Assembly (NCBI GenBank): GCA_039177505.1
Contig: JBCDFR010000016.1
Span: 1 to 64,000 of the forward strand
Origin: JABSQH01 sp039177505
Lineage (GTDB): Bacteria > Actinomycetota > Acidimicrobiia > Acidimicrobiales > Ilumatobacteraceae
DNA: 64,000 nt
Direction of reading: 5' to 3'
The notes beneath the pieces were generated by a model. It was not told the origin of the DNA. It was given only the letters and a program-made list of their open reading frames with translations, and ran no database searches. Of this stretch, positions 9,378 to 17,394 are shown piece after piece. Position numbers and translations under genes: made by a program. Each line of letters starts with the position of its first letter. Positions within the stretch are counted from its first letter, which is position 1.

Positions 9378-10059
9378 GCCGGCGCCGGAGCTCGACGAAT
9401 ACCTCGGCACCGGCGATCTCCTCGAGTTCGCCGCGCAGACTGTCGATGACCGGTTCGTCTCCGACGAAGGCTTCGCCACCGTCGCTGCGTTCGGTGCAGC
9501 ACCACGCCATGGTCTCGCCGTGGCGGCCCCACTGCTCGCGACCCCAGCGACGGACGACTGCGACTTCCCGATCCTCCCCGAGCGGCTGGTAGTCGACGTA
9601 GAGCGGGAGCTGCCAGCACACCGACGGTTTCCAGTCGATTGGCCGCTCGTCGGCGTCCAACGCAGCGAGGTGCAACGCACATCCGATGCCCCCGTCGAAG
9701 CCGGGCCGATTGAGGAAGATGCATGCGCCGTCGACCACCCGCGTGTGGGTGCGCGCGGCGTCCCCGAAGACACCTGCTTCGGCAGCTTCCCCGTGTAACT
9801 GGAACCGCTCGGTGGGGATCAACTCGGCGAGCGCGGCGATGTGCATCGCCTCGGCCTCGGCGGCGGGACCGTCACCGAAGTGAGCACCGAGCGAGCAACA
9901 ACCTTGGGCCAGCTCGGAGGTGTCGTGCTCGAGGATTCCCTTGCATCCGTCGCCGAATCGACAGGTCCAGTTCGACTCGAGGAACGTTCGATCGAAGTGC
10001 CACACGGTCGGACCGTCATCGATCACGATCACGTCGTCGGTCGATACGGGGTCGCTCAT
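9364..10059 (-). CDS. Cysteine-rich conserved protein of unknown function
   Basis: A 231-residue soluble protein not assigned to a known activity. It has a cluster CRFGDGCKG followed by GCCSLGAHF, then GIGCAL, SVCWQL and AWCCTER, about ten cysteines in all. This suggests metal or Fe-S binding and recalls the YkgJ/DUF3109 class of putative chelating proteins, though the match is only by pattern. Its ATG overlaps the stop codon of the upstream beta-propeller gene (ATGA), so the two products are probably made together. Its end overlaps the convergent DinB-fold gene by 14 bp. Confidence 0.6.
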   Translation of the reverse strand: MSDPVSTDDVIVIDDGPTVWHFDRTFLESNWTCRFGDGCKGILEHDTSELAQGCCSLGAHFGDGPAAEAEAMHIAALAELIPTERFQLHGEAAEAGVFGDAARTHTRVVDGACIFLNRPGFDGGIGCALHLAALDADERPIDWKPSVCWQLPLYVDYQPLGEDREVAVVRRWGREQWGRHGETMAWCCTERSDGGEAFVGDEPVIDSLRGELEEIAGAEVFVELRRRLRSR

Positions 10060-11480
10060 CGTTCGATGAAGCGGACGGTGCGTCCAGCGCGTCCGAGATC
10101 GATGTCGTCGCCGCCGTCATTGGTCACCGCGACAGCGGTGAGACGGCTGTCCTCCTCGACCACAGCGACGGTGCCGTCGGGGGACAGCGCGAGGATCTCG
10201 CCATCGGTCGAGAAGTCGGTCACGAGGTCGGCGCTGACGAGCTGCGCGCCGTCGTCGCCGGTGATGATCGCGCTGCAGCCGTCGGCCGAGGCCACGGCGG
10301 GGATCGTGCCCAGCGCCTCGGCAACGATGTCACCCGTCGCCAACTCGACGAGCACGATCTCGCCGGGCGGATCGCGTTCGACGATCAAGCAGCTCCCGCG
10401 GTGCGGTGCGTTGGCGTCGATGCCGAACGTGGTCACACCGGCGCCGGCGACCTGGCCGACGATCGCAGGCGACGGATCGACGATGCCGACCCCGTCTCCT
10501 CCTTGCACGATCAATCGATCGCCGAGCACGCTCACGTTGCCGGTGGTGATGGTGCCGATGGCCATCGTTTCGGCGCTCTCGGCCTCGTCCGCGTCGAAGC
10601 TGAGAGCGAGGATCTCACCGTCAACCGACGTCAGCACAACTCCGTCGTCGGTCACCATCGCGGCGCGCACCGCCGGTGTCAGCGCCGCTGTGACCTGCGA
10701 CCCGTCAGAGCGGAACACGCTGATCGTCGCATCGCTGCCGACGTTCTGTGTGGTCACCACGACGTCCGAGCCGATCGCCAGCGCCAGGCCGGGGAAGAAC
10801 GAGGGCTCGTCCCGATCGAAGGACCACAGCACACTCTGAAAGTTGCCGGCGTCGGTGACCAGGACGTTGCGACCGCTGGGGTCCGCGCGAATCTGGGTGG
10901 TGTCGAATCGGGCACCCGCCACCGCGCCGACCTCGTCGGTGTCGAGGATGTCGCCACTCGGTCCATGGACGAGTACGAGGCGTTCTGCGCCGCCCGAGGA
11001 GGCGATCAGCGTGTTGGCGCTTCCGGGTGGGCGGACGAGTGGAGCGGTGCCCGATGTGAACTCGAACTCGACGGGCTCGTCGTTGTTGGTCAGGTCGGTG
11101 ACAACGGCACGCTCGTCGTCGCGGACGACCAGCGATGTGCCAGCGACGTCGGCTTCGAGCGGCGTACGCACGTCGGTGTTCTGTCGCCCCAACTCCGACC
11201 CGTCGTCGTTGAGGAGGATGATCTCATCGGTGCGTTCGTCGATCAGGACGAACGTGTCCCACGCCGTGTCGACCGCACCGGACGATGACGACGCGCCACC
11301 TCCGTCATCGCCGAGGAACTGCCCGACCACGATGGCGCCGACGGCGATGACTGCCACTGCGCCGAAGACGGCCAGTGCGCGCCGCGCCAGATAATTCGGA
11401 CCGCCGCTCGCAGCTCGTCGCTCACCGGTCGGGTCGTCGACGGCGTCTGCCTCGTCGAATGGTGGTGGACCGGACGCCAT
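10056..11480 (-). CDS. Membrane-anchored beta-propeller protein
   Basis: A 474-residue protein with a short cytoplasmic N-terminus, one transmembrane helix at about residues 34-55 (ALAVFGAVAVIAVGAIVVG), a Gly/Ser linker and a large extracytoplasmic domain made of repeated short strands. Recurring segments such as TFVLIDERTDEIILLNDDG, RLVLVHGPSGDIL and DGEILALSPDGTVAVV indicate a WD40/PQQ-like propeller of probably seven blades. No catalytic motif is visible; a binding or scaffold role is likely. It is translationally coupled to the Cys-rich protein downstream. Confidence 0.65.
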   Translation of the reverse strand: MASGPPPFDEADAVDDPTGERRAASGGPNYLARRALAVFGAVAVIAVGAIVVGQFLGDDGGGASSSSGAVDTAWDTFVLIDERTDEIILLNDDGSELGRQNTDVRTPLEADVAGTSLVVRDDERAVVTDLTNNDEPVEFEFTSGTAPLVRPPGSANTLIASSGGAERLVLVHGPSGDILDTDEVGAVAGARFDTTQIRADPSGRNVLVTDAGNFQSVLWSFDRDEPSFFPGLALAIGSDVVVTTQNVGSDATISVFRSDGSQVTAALTPAVRAAMVTDDGVVLTSVDGEILALSFDADEAESAETMAIGTITTGNVSVLGDRLIVQGGDGVGIVDPSPAIVGQVAGAGVTTFGIDANAPHRGSCLIVERDPPGEIVLVELATGDIVAEALGTIPAVASADGCSAIITGDDGAQLVSADLVTDFSTDGEILALSPDGTVAVVEEDSRLTAVAVTNDGGDDIDLGRAGRTVRFIER

Positions 11481-11515
11481 CGCCGCTGATCGTAGGCCCA
11501 GTAAGGTCGATCCCG

Positions 11516-11695
11516 ATGGAGTTCTCGTGTCCGCGCTGCACCACCGCCGTCGACGAGGAGTACTACGGCCCGTGTGGCGAGTGCAGAGATCAACTGCGCG
11601 CGGCCTATCAGGGCGAACGCCGTCTGGTAGCGGTGCCCGAGTACGAACCGAAGATGAACGTCACACCGAACGCCGTGGCGTTGAAGGACGACTGA
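11516..11695 (+). CDS. Small zinc-ribbon-like protein
   Basis: A 59-residue protein starting MEFSCPRCTTAVDEEYYGPCGEC: two CxxC knuckles 12 residues apart, as in a rubredoxin-like or treble-clef zinc site. The tail (VPEYEPKMNVTPNAVALKDD) is extended. A role is not recognised. It lies 35 bp from the divergent propeller gene and 43 bp before the GNAT gene on the same strand. Confidence 0.6.
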   Translation: MEFSCPRCTTAVDEEYYGPCGECRDQLRAAYQGERRLVAVPEYEPKMNVTPNAVALKDD

Positions 11696-11738
11696 CAACT
11701 CGCTTCGATCTTCGCGCTGCGCGGGCCAAGCTGGTTCG

Positions 11739-12650
11739 GTGAGCCTGACCACCCGTCCGCCGGTCGACGCCGACCGCGGCGCAATTCTCGACGTTGTGCG
11801 AGCGCAAGATGTCAGCTGGTGGGGTCAAGCTGAGGTCGACGACGAAGAGTTCGATCAGACGATCGCTCAGATTCGTCGTGCCTGCGGGTCGATCGAGACC
11901 GGTGGGCGCGTCGCTGTCCGCGGCGGCGAGATCGTTGGATTCGCCGCCCGGCTCGGTCACGGGCACACCTGGCTGGCCGCATTGCCGGATCACGACGATG
12001 CTCGTCTCGAACTCATCGATTGGTTGATCGGTGGCGATACACCAGACGACGTGTTGGTCGACGCGCCGACGGTCGACGCTTGGCTGATCGATGCTCTCGC
12101 CGATAGCGGTCTCGTACATCGACGTTCGAGCTTCGAGCTCGAACGGACGGTGCCGGTCACCGACCTGGACGAACCCGTCGTGGCCGCTGACGTCACGTTG
12201 ACGTCGTTCGATCCCCTGCTCGCACGCGGTGTGTATGCAGCGATCTATTCGGTGTGGACCGAGGTGGAGGGTCACACCGCCCGCGCATACGACGAGTGGC
12301 ATGATCTGTTGGTCGACTTCCCGTCGTTCGACCCGCGGATCAATGTCGTCGCAGAACGCGACGGAGCGGTCGTCGGGGCCGCGATGTGTCGCATGTATCC
12401 AGGCCCGACCGGGTGGGTGTCGCAGCTCGCCGTGAGTCGTCCGGCGCAGGGAGTGGGGCTCGGTCGAGCGCTACTGACCGAGGCGTTTTGTCGAATGGAT
12501 GCGCACTACGAGCTGCAGCTGCTCGGCCTCGGAGTCGAAGCGAAGAATGCGTCAGCTCTCGGTTTGTATCGCAGCGTCGGCTTGGACGTCGCCCGCGAAT
12601 GGCGGCACTACGCGCGACCGACGCGAGAGGTGGAGGCGACAAGCCGATAA
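11739..12650 (+). CDS. Tandem GNAT acetyltransferase
   Basis: A 303-residue protein with two GNAT-type domains. The N-terminal one (residues 1-140) is degenerate; the C-terminal one (150-295) has the acetyl-CoA loop SRPAQGVGLGRALLTEAF and the following VEAKNASALGLYRSVG segment. The two-domain layout resembles MshD, the mycothiol synthase acetyltransferase, and this genome clearly uses mycothiol, but MshD identity is not proven from the sequence alone. It starts at GTG 11739 and ends just before tRNA-Ala. Confidence 0.7.
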   Translation: MSLTTRPPVDADRGAILDVVRAQDVSWWGQAEVDDEEFDQTIAQIRRACGSIETGGRVAVRGGEIVGFAARLGHGHTWLAALPDHDDARLELIDWLIGGDTPDDVLVDAPTVDAWLIDALADSGLVHRRSSFELERTVPVTDLDEPVVAADVTLTSFDPLLARGVYAAIYSVWTEVEGHTARAYDEWHDLLVDFPSFDPRINVVAERDGAVVGAAMCRMYPGPTGWVSQLAVSRPAQGVGLGRALLTEAFCRMDAHYELQLLGLGVEAKNASALGLYRSVGLDVAREWRHYARPTREVEATSR

Positions 12651-12683
12651 CCTTGACGGGTCTTCGCGTTCGGAGATCCCTTC

Positions 12684-12757
12684 GGGGACGTAGCTCAGCT
12701 GGCTAGAGCACCTGCTTTGCAAGCAGGGGGTCGTGGGTTCGAGTCCCATCGTCTCCA
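12684..12757 (+). tRNA. tRNA-Ala (anticodon TGC)
   Basis: A complete cloverleaf of 74 nt. The acceptor stem GGGGACG pairs with CGTCTCC, the D arm is GCTCAGCTGGCTAGAGC, the anticodon stem CCTGC/GCAGG encloses TT-TGC-AA, and the T arm has GGTTCGAGTCC. The discriminator base is A. CCA is not encoded. Confidence 0.95.
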
Positions 12758-12800
12758 CCCTCACCATCAACCTCGTTATGGCGACACAACCGCTGGCGCG

Positions 12801-14315
12801 TCAGTCCTGTTCAGGGCCGCCGTCCACCTCGAGAGATGAGAGCTGCTCTGCTTGTTGACCGGCAAGCGTGCGGAAGAGGTGTGCCAGGTCGACGCCGATC
12901 ACGTCGCTTGCCAACTGCAGCCCCTGGGTCACGGTGTTGGCTGCGTTCTTGGTGACTTCGGAGGCACCGTCGGTGGAGATCACGGTGAGTTGGTCGATCG
13001 CCGACAGCGGCGCCGACGCTTCTTTCACGAGTGTTGGCAGCATGTCTGCCAGGAGGTCGAGAATGGCGGCCTGGCCGTACTGCTCATAGGAGTTGGCCTT
13101 CTTTTCCATCGCCTCGGCTTCGGCATCACCGCGGGCGGCGATCGCGGCCGCTTCCGCCTGACCTTCCTCGCGTAGTGCCTCCGCCGCGGCAACTCGCTTG
13201 GCCCGTTCGGCGACACCTTCAGCCTGACCTTCGAGCTCGACCGCCTTGGCGAGTTCCTCGCGGCGCTGCCGCTCACCCGCACCGACGAGGCGGTCGTTCT
13301 CGGCGCGAGCCTGGGCTTGTTCGATGGTGGCGATGCGGCCCGCTTCGGCCTCGCGCACACGCCGCGTCTTGTCGGCCTCGGCGCGCTGTTCGACCGCGTA
13401 TCGCTCGGCGTCGGCCGGCTTGCGCACCTCGGTGTCGAGCTCGCGCTCTTTCAGCCCGGCTGTCCGCTCGGCAACAAGTTCCTGCGCGGCGATCACTTCC
13501 TGGTCGCGATCGGCCTTGGCCAACGGACCGGCTGCCTCCGCCTGCGCCGCAGCTGCATCCGTCTCGGTCTTGATCGCCGCCTGGCGAAGTGCCAGCTCGC
13601 GATTAGCGACGGCGATCTCCTCTTCGGCCTTGATTCGTGCTTCTTCGGCTTCGCGTCGTGCCACGGCCTCGGCGATCGCGGCCTCTTTCTCAGCACGCGC
13701 CGCCTCTGGTCGGCCGAGATCCTGCAGGTAGTTGCCTTCGGTCTGAATGTCCTGCAGCTGAAAGGTGTCGAGCACCAGGCCCTGATTGGTCAACGATGAC
13801 TCCGCCTCCTCGGCGACCTCGCGCGCGAACGCAGCGCGGTCCTTGACGATCTCCTCGACCGACAGCCGACCGACGATGGCGCGCAGCGAGCCGGCCAGCA
13901 CCTCTTGCGTGAACGGTTCGATCTCGTTCTGCTGGCCCAGGAAGCGTTGCGCAGCCGCGCGCACGGAGTTCTCGGTGCCGCCCACCTTGACGATGGCGAC
14001 ACCTTCCAGCGAGCACTTGATGCCCTGCGCGGACACCGCGGAGCCGACGGCAATGGCGATCTGACGCGACGACAGGTCGAGCACGGCGAGCCGCTGCACG
14101 ATCGGCAGCACGAACGTGCTCGCGCCCATCACGACCTTTTGACCGGAGAGGTCCGTGGTGGTTGCGCCCGTTTCGGGGTTGGTCACGGCGCGACCCTTGC
14201 GCCCGGTGACGATGAATGCTTCGTTCGGACCCGCCACCTTGAATCGACTGGCGATGAGAACGACGATGACCAGGATCAGGCCGGCGAGGACGGCGGCGAA
14301 GATGATGACGGGCAT
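12801..14315 (-). CDS. floT: Flotillin-family SPFH protein
   Basis: A 504-residue flotillin (FloT/YuaG class), a membrane microdomain scaffold. It has an N-terminal membrane helix (residues 3-23), an SPFH/band-7 domain (about 25-200), then a long charged coiled coil of Ala/Glu/Lys/Arg heptads (about 205-400) and the flotillin C-terminal segment with NSYEQYGQAAILDLLADMLP. The NfeD-like gene lies 80 bp upstream on the same strand, the usual NfeD-flotillin pairing in bacteria. The ATG at 14315 places the membrane helix at the very N-terminus. Confidence 0.9.
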   Translation of the reverse strand: MPVIIFAAVLAGLILVIVVLIASRFKVAGPNEAFIVTGRKGRAVTNPETGATTTDLSGQKVVMGASTFVLPIVQRLAVLDLSSRQIAIAVGSAVSAQGIKCSLEGVAIVKVGGTENSVRAAAQRFLGQQNEIEPFTQEVLAGSLRAIVGRLSVEEIVKDRAAFAREVAEEAESSLTNQGLVLDTFQLQDIQTEGNYLQDLGRPEAARAEKEAAIAEAVARREAEEARIKAEEEIAVANRELALRQAAIKTETDAAAAQAEAAGPLAKADRDQEVIAAQELVAERTAGLKERELDTEVRKPADAERYAVEQRAEADKTRRVREAEAGRIATIEQAQARAENDRLVGAGERQRREELAKAVELEGQAEGVAERAKRVAAAEALREEGQAEAAAIAARGDAEAEAMEKKANSYEQYGQAAILDLLADMLPTLVKEASAPLSAIDQLTVISTDGASEVTKNAANTVTQGLQLASDVIGVDLAHLFRTLAGQQAEQLSSLEVDGGPEQD

Positions 14316-14395
14316 ACGTCCATTGTGCCGCTCCGCGGCCCGCGACGTTCAGCGACCGTCAGCCAGCGCGCTGCAGGTCGAGGCGGCGCCCGTTG

Positions 14396-14890
14396 TCAGC
14401 TCCAGAATTCGTCGGCCGGTTCGACGCGCACCTTGGTCGCCGATTCGACGCTGACGACGACTGCGGCGGCGCCGATCACGAGGTCATGTTCTGCGGTGGC
14501 GGTGTACTTCGTTGTTGCGCCGCCGAGCGTGACGATGACCTCGCCCGTACGTCCTGCTTCGATGGGCGTGACCACTCGAGCCTGGGTACCGATCAGCGAA
14601 TCGGTCGTCGGCGTGGCGTCGGTGGGTTGGTGAAGGAGTACCCGGGTGAACCGATATGTGCCGTACCCGACGACGAGACCGCCGGCCACTGCAGTGAGCA
14701 CCGCCGCCGTGGCGTTGCCGTCGAGACCTGCCTGGGCGAACCACCCAAAGAGACCGAAGCCGGCGAGGCCCGCGCCGACCACCGGGCCGGAGATGAAGTC
14801 GAGATCGGGGACCAACCCGTCGACGATGTCGTCGAACAGCAGCGACCCCAGCAACAGGGCGGCTCCCACGATCCCGATGATGATGAACAC
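14396..14890 (-). CDS. NfeD-like membrane protein with OB-fold tail
   Basis: A 164-residue protein with two hydrophobic segments (residues 2-18 and about 35-80) and a C-terminal OB-fold-like domain (SLIGTQARVVTPIEAGRTGEV and so on), the organisation of short NfeD proteins. These accompany flotillins and are thought to act at the same membrane domains. It is the first gene of the pair with the flotillin at 12801-14315, which supports the call more strongly than the sequence alone. Confidence 0.75.
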   Translation of the reverse strand: MFIIIGIVGAALLLGSLLFDDIVDGLVPDLDFISGPVVGAGLAGFGLFGWFAQAGLDGNATAAVLTAVAGGLVVGYGTYRFTRVLLHQPTDATPTTDSLIGTQARVVTPIEAGRTGEVIVTLGGATTKYTATAEHDLVIGAAAVVVSVESATKVRVEPADEFWS

Positions 14891-14965
14891 ATCAACGAGT
14901 GTGCCAGCTGGGCGCGGGCGGCGGTCGGAGTGCGATGAGCAGCGTACCGACAGCCGATTTCGTAC

Positions 14966-15013
14966 TTGACAACAAACGCAAGATGGCGAAAGCTAAGGCA
15001 AGGTGAACGCAAG
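14966..15013 (+). promoter_or_regulatory. Putative promoter and operator repeats of the sugar operon
   Basis: A TTGACA box at 14966-14971 is the best -35 match in this gap; no strong -10 follows at 17 bp (AAAGCT is the nearest). The octamer AACGCAAG occurs twice, at 14975-14982 and 15006-15013, 31 bp apart or three helical turns, so a DeoR dimer or tetramer could bind both. Confidence 0.4.
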
Positions 15014-15038
15014 TGCACGAGGGGGCAACGATGCGGTC

Positions 15039-15809
15039 ATGCCGGCGGAACTTCGCCTGCAGCGCATTCAGCAGCAGCTGGAACAGCGCGGCTTCGTGCG
15101 CGTCCGCGACTTGGCCGACGAGTTCGGCGTGAGCACGGTGACGGCTCGTGCCGATCTGCAAACGCTCGAAGAACGGCAGTACGCGTACCGTGTCCACGGT
15201 GGGGCGATGCCGTTGTCGGCACGTGGCGAACGCACCTTTGAAGAGGTGGCGACGGAGCGCGCCGATGAAAAACAGGCAGTCGCGGCTGCAGCGGCCATGC
15301 TCGTGTCGAGCGGCGAGACCGTCATCCTCGACGTCGGCACGTCGGCCGCGGCGTTGGCCACCGCGCTGGTCGCGCGGGCCGACCTCGATGAGCTCACCAT
15401 TGTCACCAGCGGGTTGAAGATCGCCCTCGCGCTCGAGGCGGCGTACCCGCGATTCACCGTGGTCGTGTCGGGCGGCACGCTGCGTCCGAAGCAACACTCG
15501 CTCGTCGATCCAATGGCTACGGAGATGCTGCAGATGCTCAGCGTCGACACGGTCTTCCTTGGATGCAACGGCGTGTCGCTCGAGCATGGCGTCACCAATC
15601 TCAACCTGCCGGAAGCGTCGGTCAAGCGGGCGATGCTCAGCGCTGCGCGGCGCAGTGTCGTCATCGCCGACAGCACGAAGCTGGGCGCACGGGCGCTCGC
15701 TCCGGTGTGCCCGCTCGGCGACATCGACGTGCTGGTCACCGACCGGGGCGCGGACGAGTCGACGATCGAACAGTTCAAGACCGCAGGGGTCGACATCGTC
15801 GTCGCCTGA
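15039..15809 (+). CDS. DeoR/GlpR-family transcriptional regulator
   Basis: A DeoR-type repressor with an N-terminal winged helix (RLQRIQQQLEQRGFVRV, then LADEFGVSTVTARADLQTLE) and a C-terminal sugar-phosphate sensing domain of the isomerase fold (ETVILDVGTSAAALATAL and VTSGLKIALAL). It heads the sugar-uptake and GalT operon and probably responds to a sugar phosphate made by that pathway. The ATG at 15039 gives 256 residues with the usual short lead before the HTH; the GTG at 15003 in the same frame would add 12 residues and overlap the second operator repeat. Confidence 0.85.
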   Translation: MPAELRLQRIQQQLEQRGFVRVRDLADEFGVSTVTARADLQTLEERQYAYRVHGGAMPLSARGERTFEEVATERADEKQAVAAAAAMLVSSGETVILDVGTSAAALATALVARADLDELTIVTSGLKIALALEAAYPRFTVVVSGGTLRPKQHSLVDPMATEMLQMLSVDTVFLGCNGVSLEHGVTNLNLPEASVKRAMLSAARRSVVIADSTKLGARALAPVCPLGDIDVLVTDRGADESTIEQFKTAGVDIVVA

Positions 15810-15816
15810 AGATCGC

Positions 15817-15833
15817 TCGGGCGTACCGCCCGA
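15817..15833 (+). promoter_or_regulatory. Short hairpin between deoR-type gene and binding-protein gene
   Basis: TCGGGCG-TAC-CGCCCGA forms a 7-bp GC stem with a 3-nt loop, 8 bp after the regulator stop. It has no T tract. It could be a weak terminator or a stabiliser in front of the highly expressed binding-protein gene. Confidence 0.3.
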
Positions 15834-15902
15834 CGGACCGACCTGCATCCGCAGGGAGGGGGAGCGGGGCCGCGAGGCCCACAAAGAGAGGGAGCACTCA
15901 AC

Positions 15903-17330
15903 GTGCAGAGGAAGAAAGTGGCCGCCGCAGGCATCGCCTTGGCAATGGTGATCGCCGCTGCGTGTGACGACGACGACGACAGCAGCGAGACGACCGCTGC
16001 GGAGTCGCCCGAGACGACCAGCGGCGATGTCGACTCGTCCGAAGAAGGCGACATGTCCGAAGAAGAAGTCGACGACATGGCCGAGGAGGAACAAGAGGAG
16101 GCCGAGGGCAGCGGCGAAGGCGAGGCCGTCACGCTGCGCTGGCGTACCCGGCCCGACAACGAGAGCGAAGCCAACGCGTATGCCGCCGTCAGCGACACGA
16201 TCGAGGGTTCGTCCGACTCGGTGTCTCTCGAGTACGAGCCGGGCAACTCCGAGGGGTCGCCCTACCAGGACCAACTCGTCACCGAAATCGCCAACGGCAC
16301 CGCGCCGGACGTGTTCTGGATTCCGGGCACCGACATCGCCCGCTTCCAGCAGGAGGGCTTGATCCTCGACCTGTCCGACCTCGCCGAGGCCGACGGTTTC
16401 TCGACCGACGAGTTCTACCCGGAGCCGATGTTCCACCTCACGTACGACCCCGAGACCGGTGGTCCCGGCGACGTGTTGTGGGGTTTGCCGCGTGACGTCT
16501 CGACGTTCGCGATGTACCTCAACAACGACCTCATCGCCGAAGCTGGTGCCGACGATCCGCGGGCGCTCGCCGAAGCCGGCGAGTGGGACTGGGACGCGTT
16601 CGCCGAAGTGGCCGCCGCGGTCAGCGACCTCGGTGGGGAGAACACCGGGTTCGGCATGAACAGTTGGTGGGCCAACTACGGCTACTTCATCAACTCGGCC
16701 GGCGGCAGCTTCTTCAACGAAGACCGCACCGAGTGCGCCCTCGACACGTCAGAGGCGATTGCCGGTGTCACCCAGATGGTGGATGTGTACGACCAGGGTC
16801 TGGCTGTGGCCTGGGGTGAGGACGCCGAGCTGCCGTACAACGCCGGCACGGTTGGCATGTTCATCAACGGTCGCTGGGCCACGCCTGGCGCTCGCGAGAA
16901 CGTCGACTTCAACTGGGACGTCGTGCAACTGCCGACCGGCCCCGGTGGCACGCAGGGCAACTGGCTGTTCTGGGGCGCGTACGTGGTCAACGCCGACACC
17001 GAGAACCCCGAAGCGGCGTGGGATCTCGTCCGAGCACTGACCTCGGCCGAGACCCAGGCGCAGATCTCCGAGCTCGGGGCGAACATCCCGAGCTTGCAGA
17101 GCGATGCTGCGACCGACGCGTTCCTCACGTTCACACCGCCGGAGAACAACCAGGCGTTCCTCAATGGCCTCAACGACTCCCCGACTGCGGAGGGTCCGTT
17201 GTGGGATGGCGACTGGCCGCGTTACGACGAAGTGATGGGTGCCGCCATCACGTCGGTCGTCACAGGCGAGCGTTCCATCGACGACTACGCCGCCAACATC
17301 TGCTCCGAAACGGCCGTCGCCTTCGAGTGA
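15903..17330 (+). CDS. ABC sugar transporter substrate-binding lipoprotein
   Basis: A 475-residue family 1 solute-binding protein for a sugar ABC importer. Residues 1-21 are a lipoprotein signal (KK, hydrophobic core, IAAAC with Cys21). Residues 22-72 are an extremely acidic linker of Asp, Glu, Ser and Thr, then the binding domain begins (VTLRWRTRPDNESEANAY). Typical landmarks are TAPDVFWIPGTDIARFQQEG, LLWGLPRDVST-like sequence and INGRWATPGAR. The start is GTG 15903, preceded by a good AGGGAG ribosome site. The permease genes follow, separated by a strong stem-loop. The acidic tether is longer than usual. Confidence 0.9.
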   Translation: MQRKKVAAAGIALAMVIAAACDDDDDSSETTAAESPETTSGDVDSSEEGDMSEEEVDDMAEEEQEEAEGSGEGEAVTLRWRTRPDNESEANAYAAVSDTIEGSSDSVSLEYEPGNSEGSPYQDQLVTEIANGTAPDVFWIPGTDIARFQQEGLILDLSDLAEADGFSTDEFYPEPMFHLTYDPETGGPGDVLWGLPRDVSTFAMYLNNDLIAEAGADDPRALAEAGEWDWDAFAEVAAAVSDLGGENTGFGMNSWWANYGYFINSAGGSFFNEDRTECALDTSEAIAGVTQMVDVYDQGLAVAWGEDAELPYNAGTVGMFINGRWATPGARENVDFNWDVVQLPTGPGGTQGNWLFWGAYVVNADTENPEAAWDLVRALTSAETQAQISELGANIPSLQSDAATDAFLTFTPPENNQAFLNGLNDSPTAEGPLWDGDWPRYDEVMGAAITSVVTGERSIDDYAANICSETAVAFE

Positions 17331-17342
17331 CATGACCGTTCC

Positions 17343-17379
17343 CTGTGGGGTCGACGCGTCGCCGGCGTCGGCCCCACAG
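17343..17379 (+). promoter_or_regulatory. Intercistronic stem-loop after binding-protein gene
   Basis: CTGTGGGG-T-CGACGC pairs with GCGTCG-G-CCCCACAG, a 15-bp stem with one T-G wobble and a 7-nt loop. It lies between the stop of the binding-protein gene (17330) and the start of the first permease gene (17395). Such structures protect the 3' end of the upstream message or reduce read-through, giving more binding protein than permease. No T run follows, so complete termination is unlikely. Confidence 0.6.
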
Positions 17380-17394
17380 CGGAGCACCGGTTTC

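Noticed and set aside
9723..11288. 521-codon plus-strand frame over the beta-propeller gene
   Set aside because: Arg/Asp/His-rich with no motif. The minus-strand gene has a membrane helix and repeated strands and is coupled to its neighbour.
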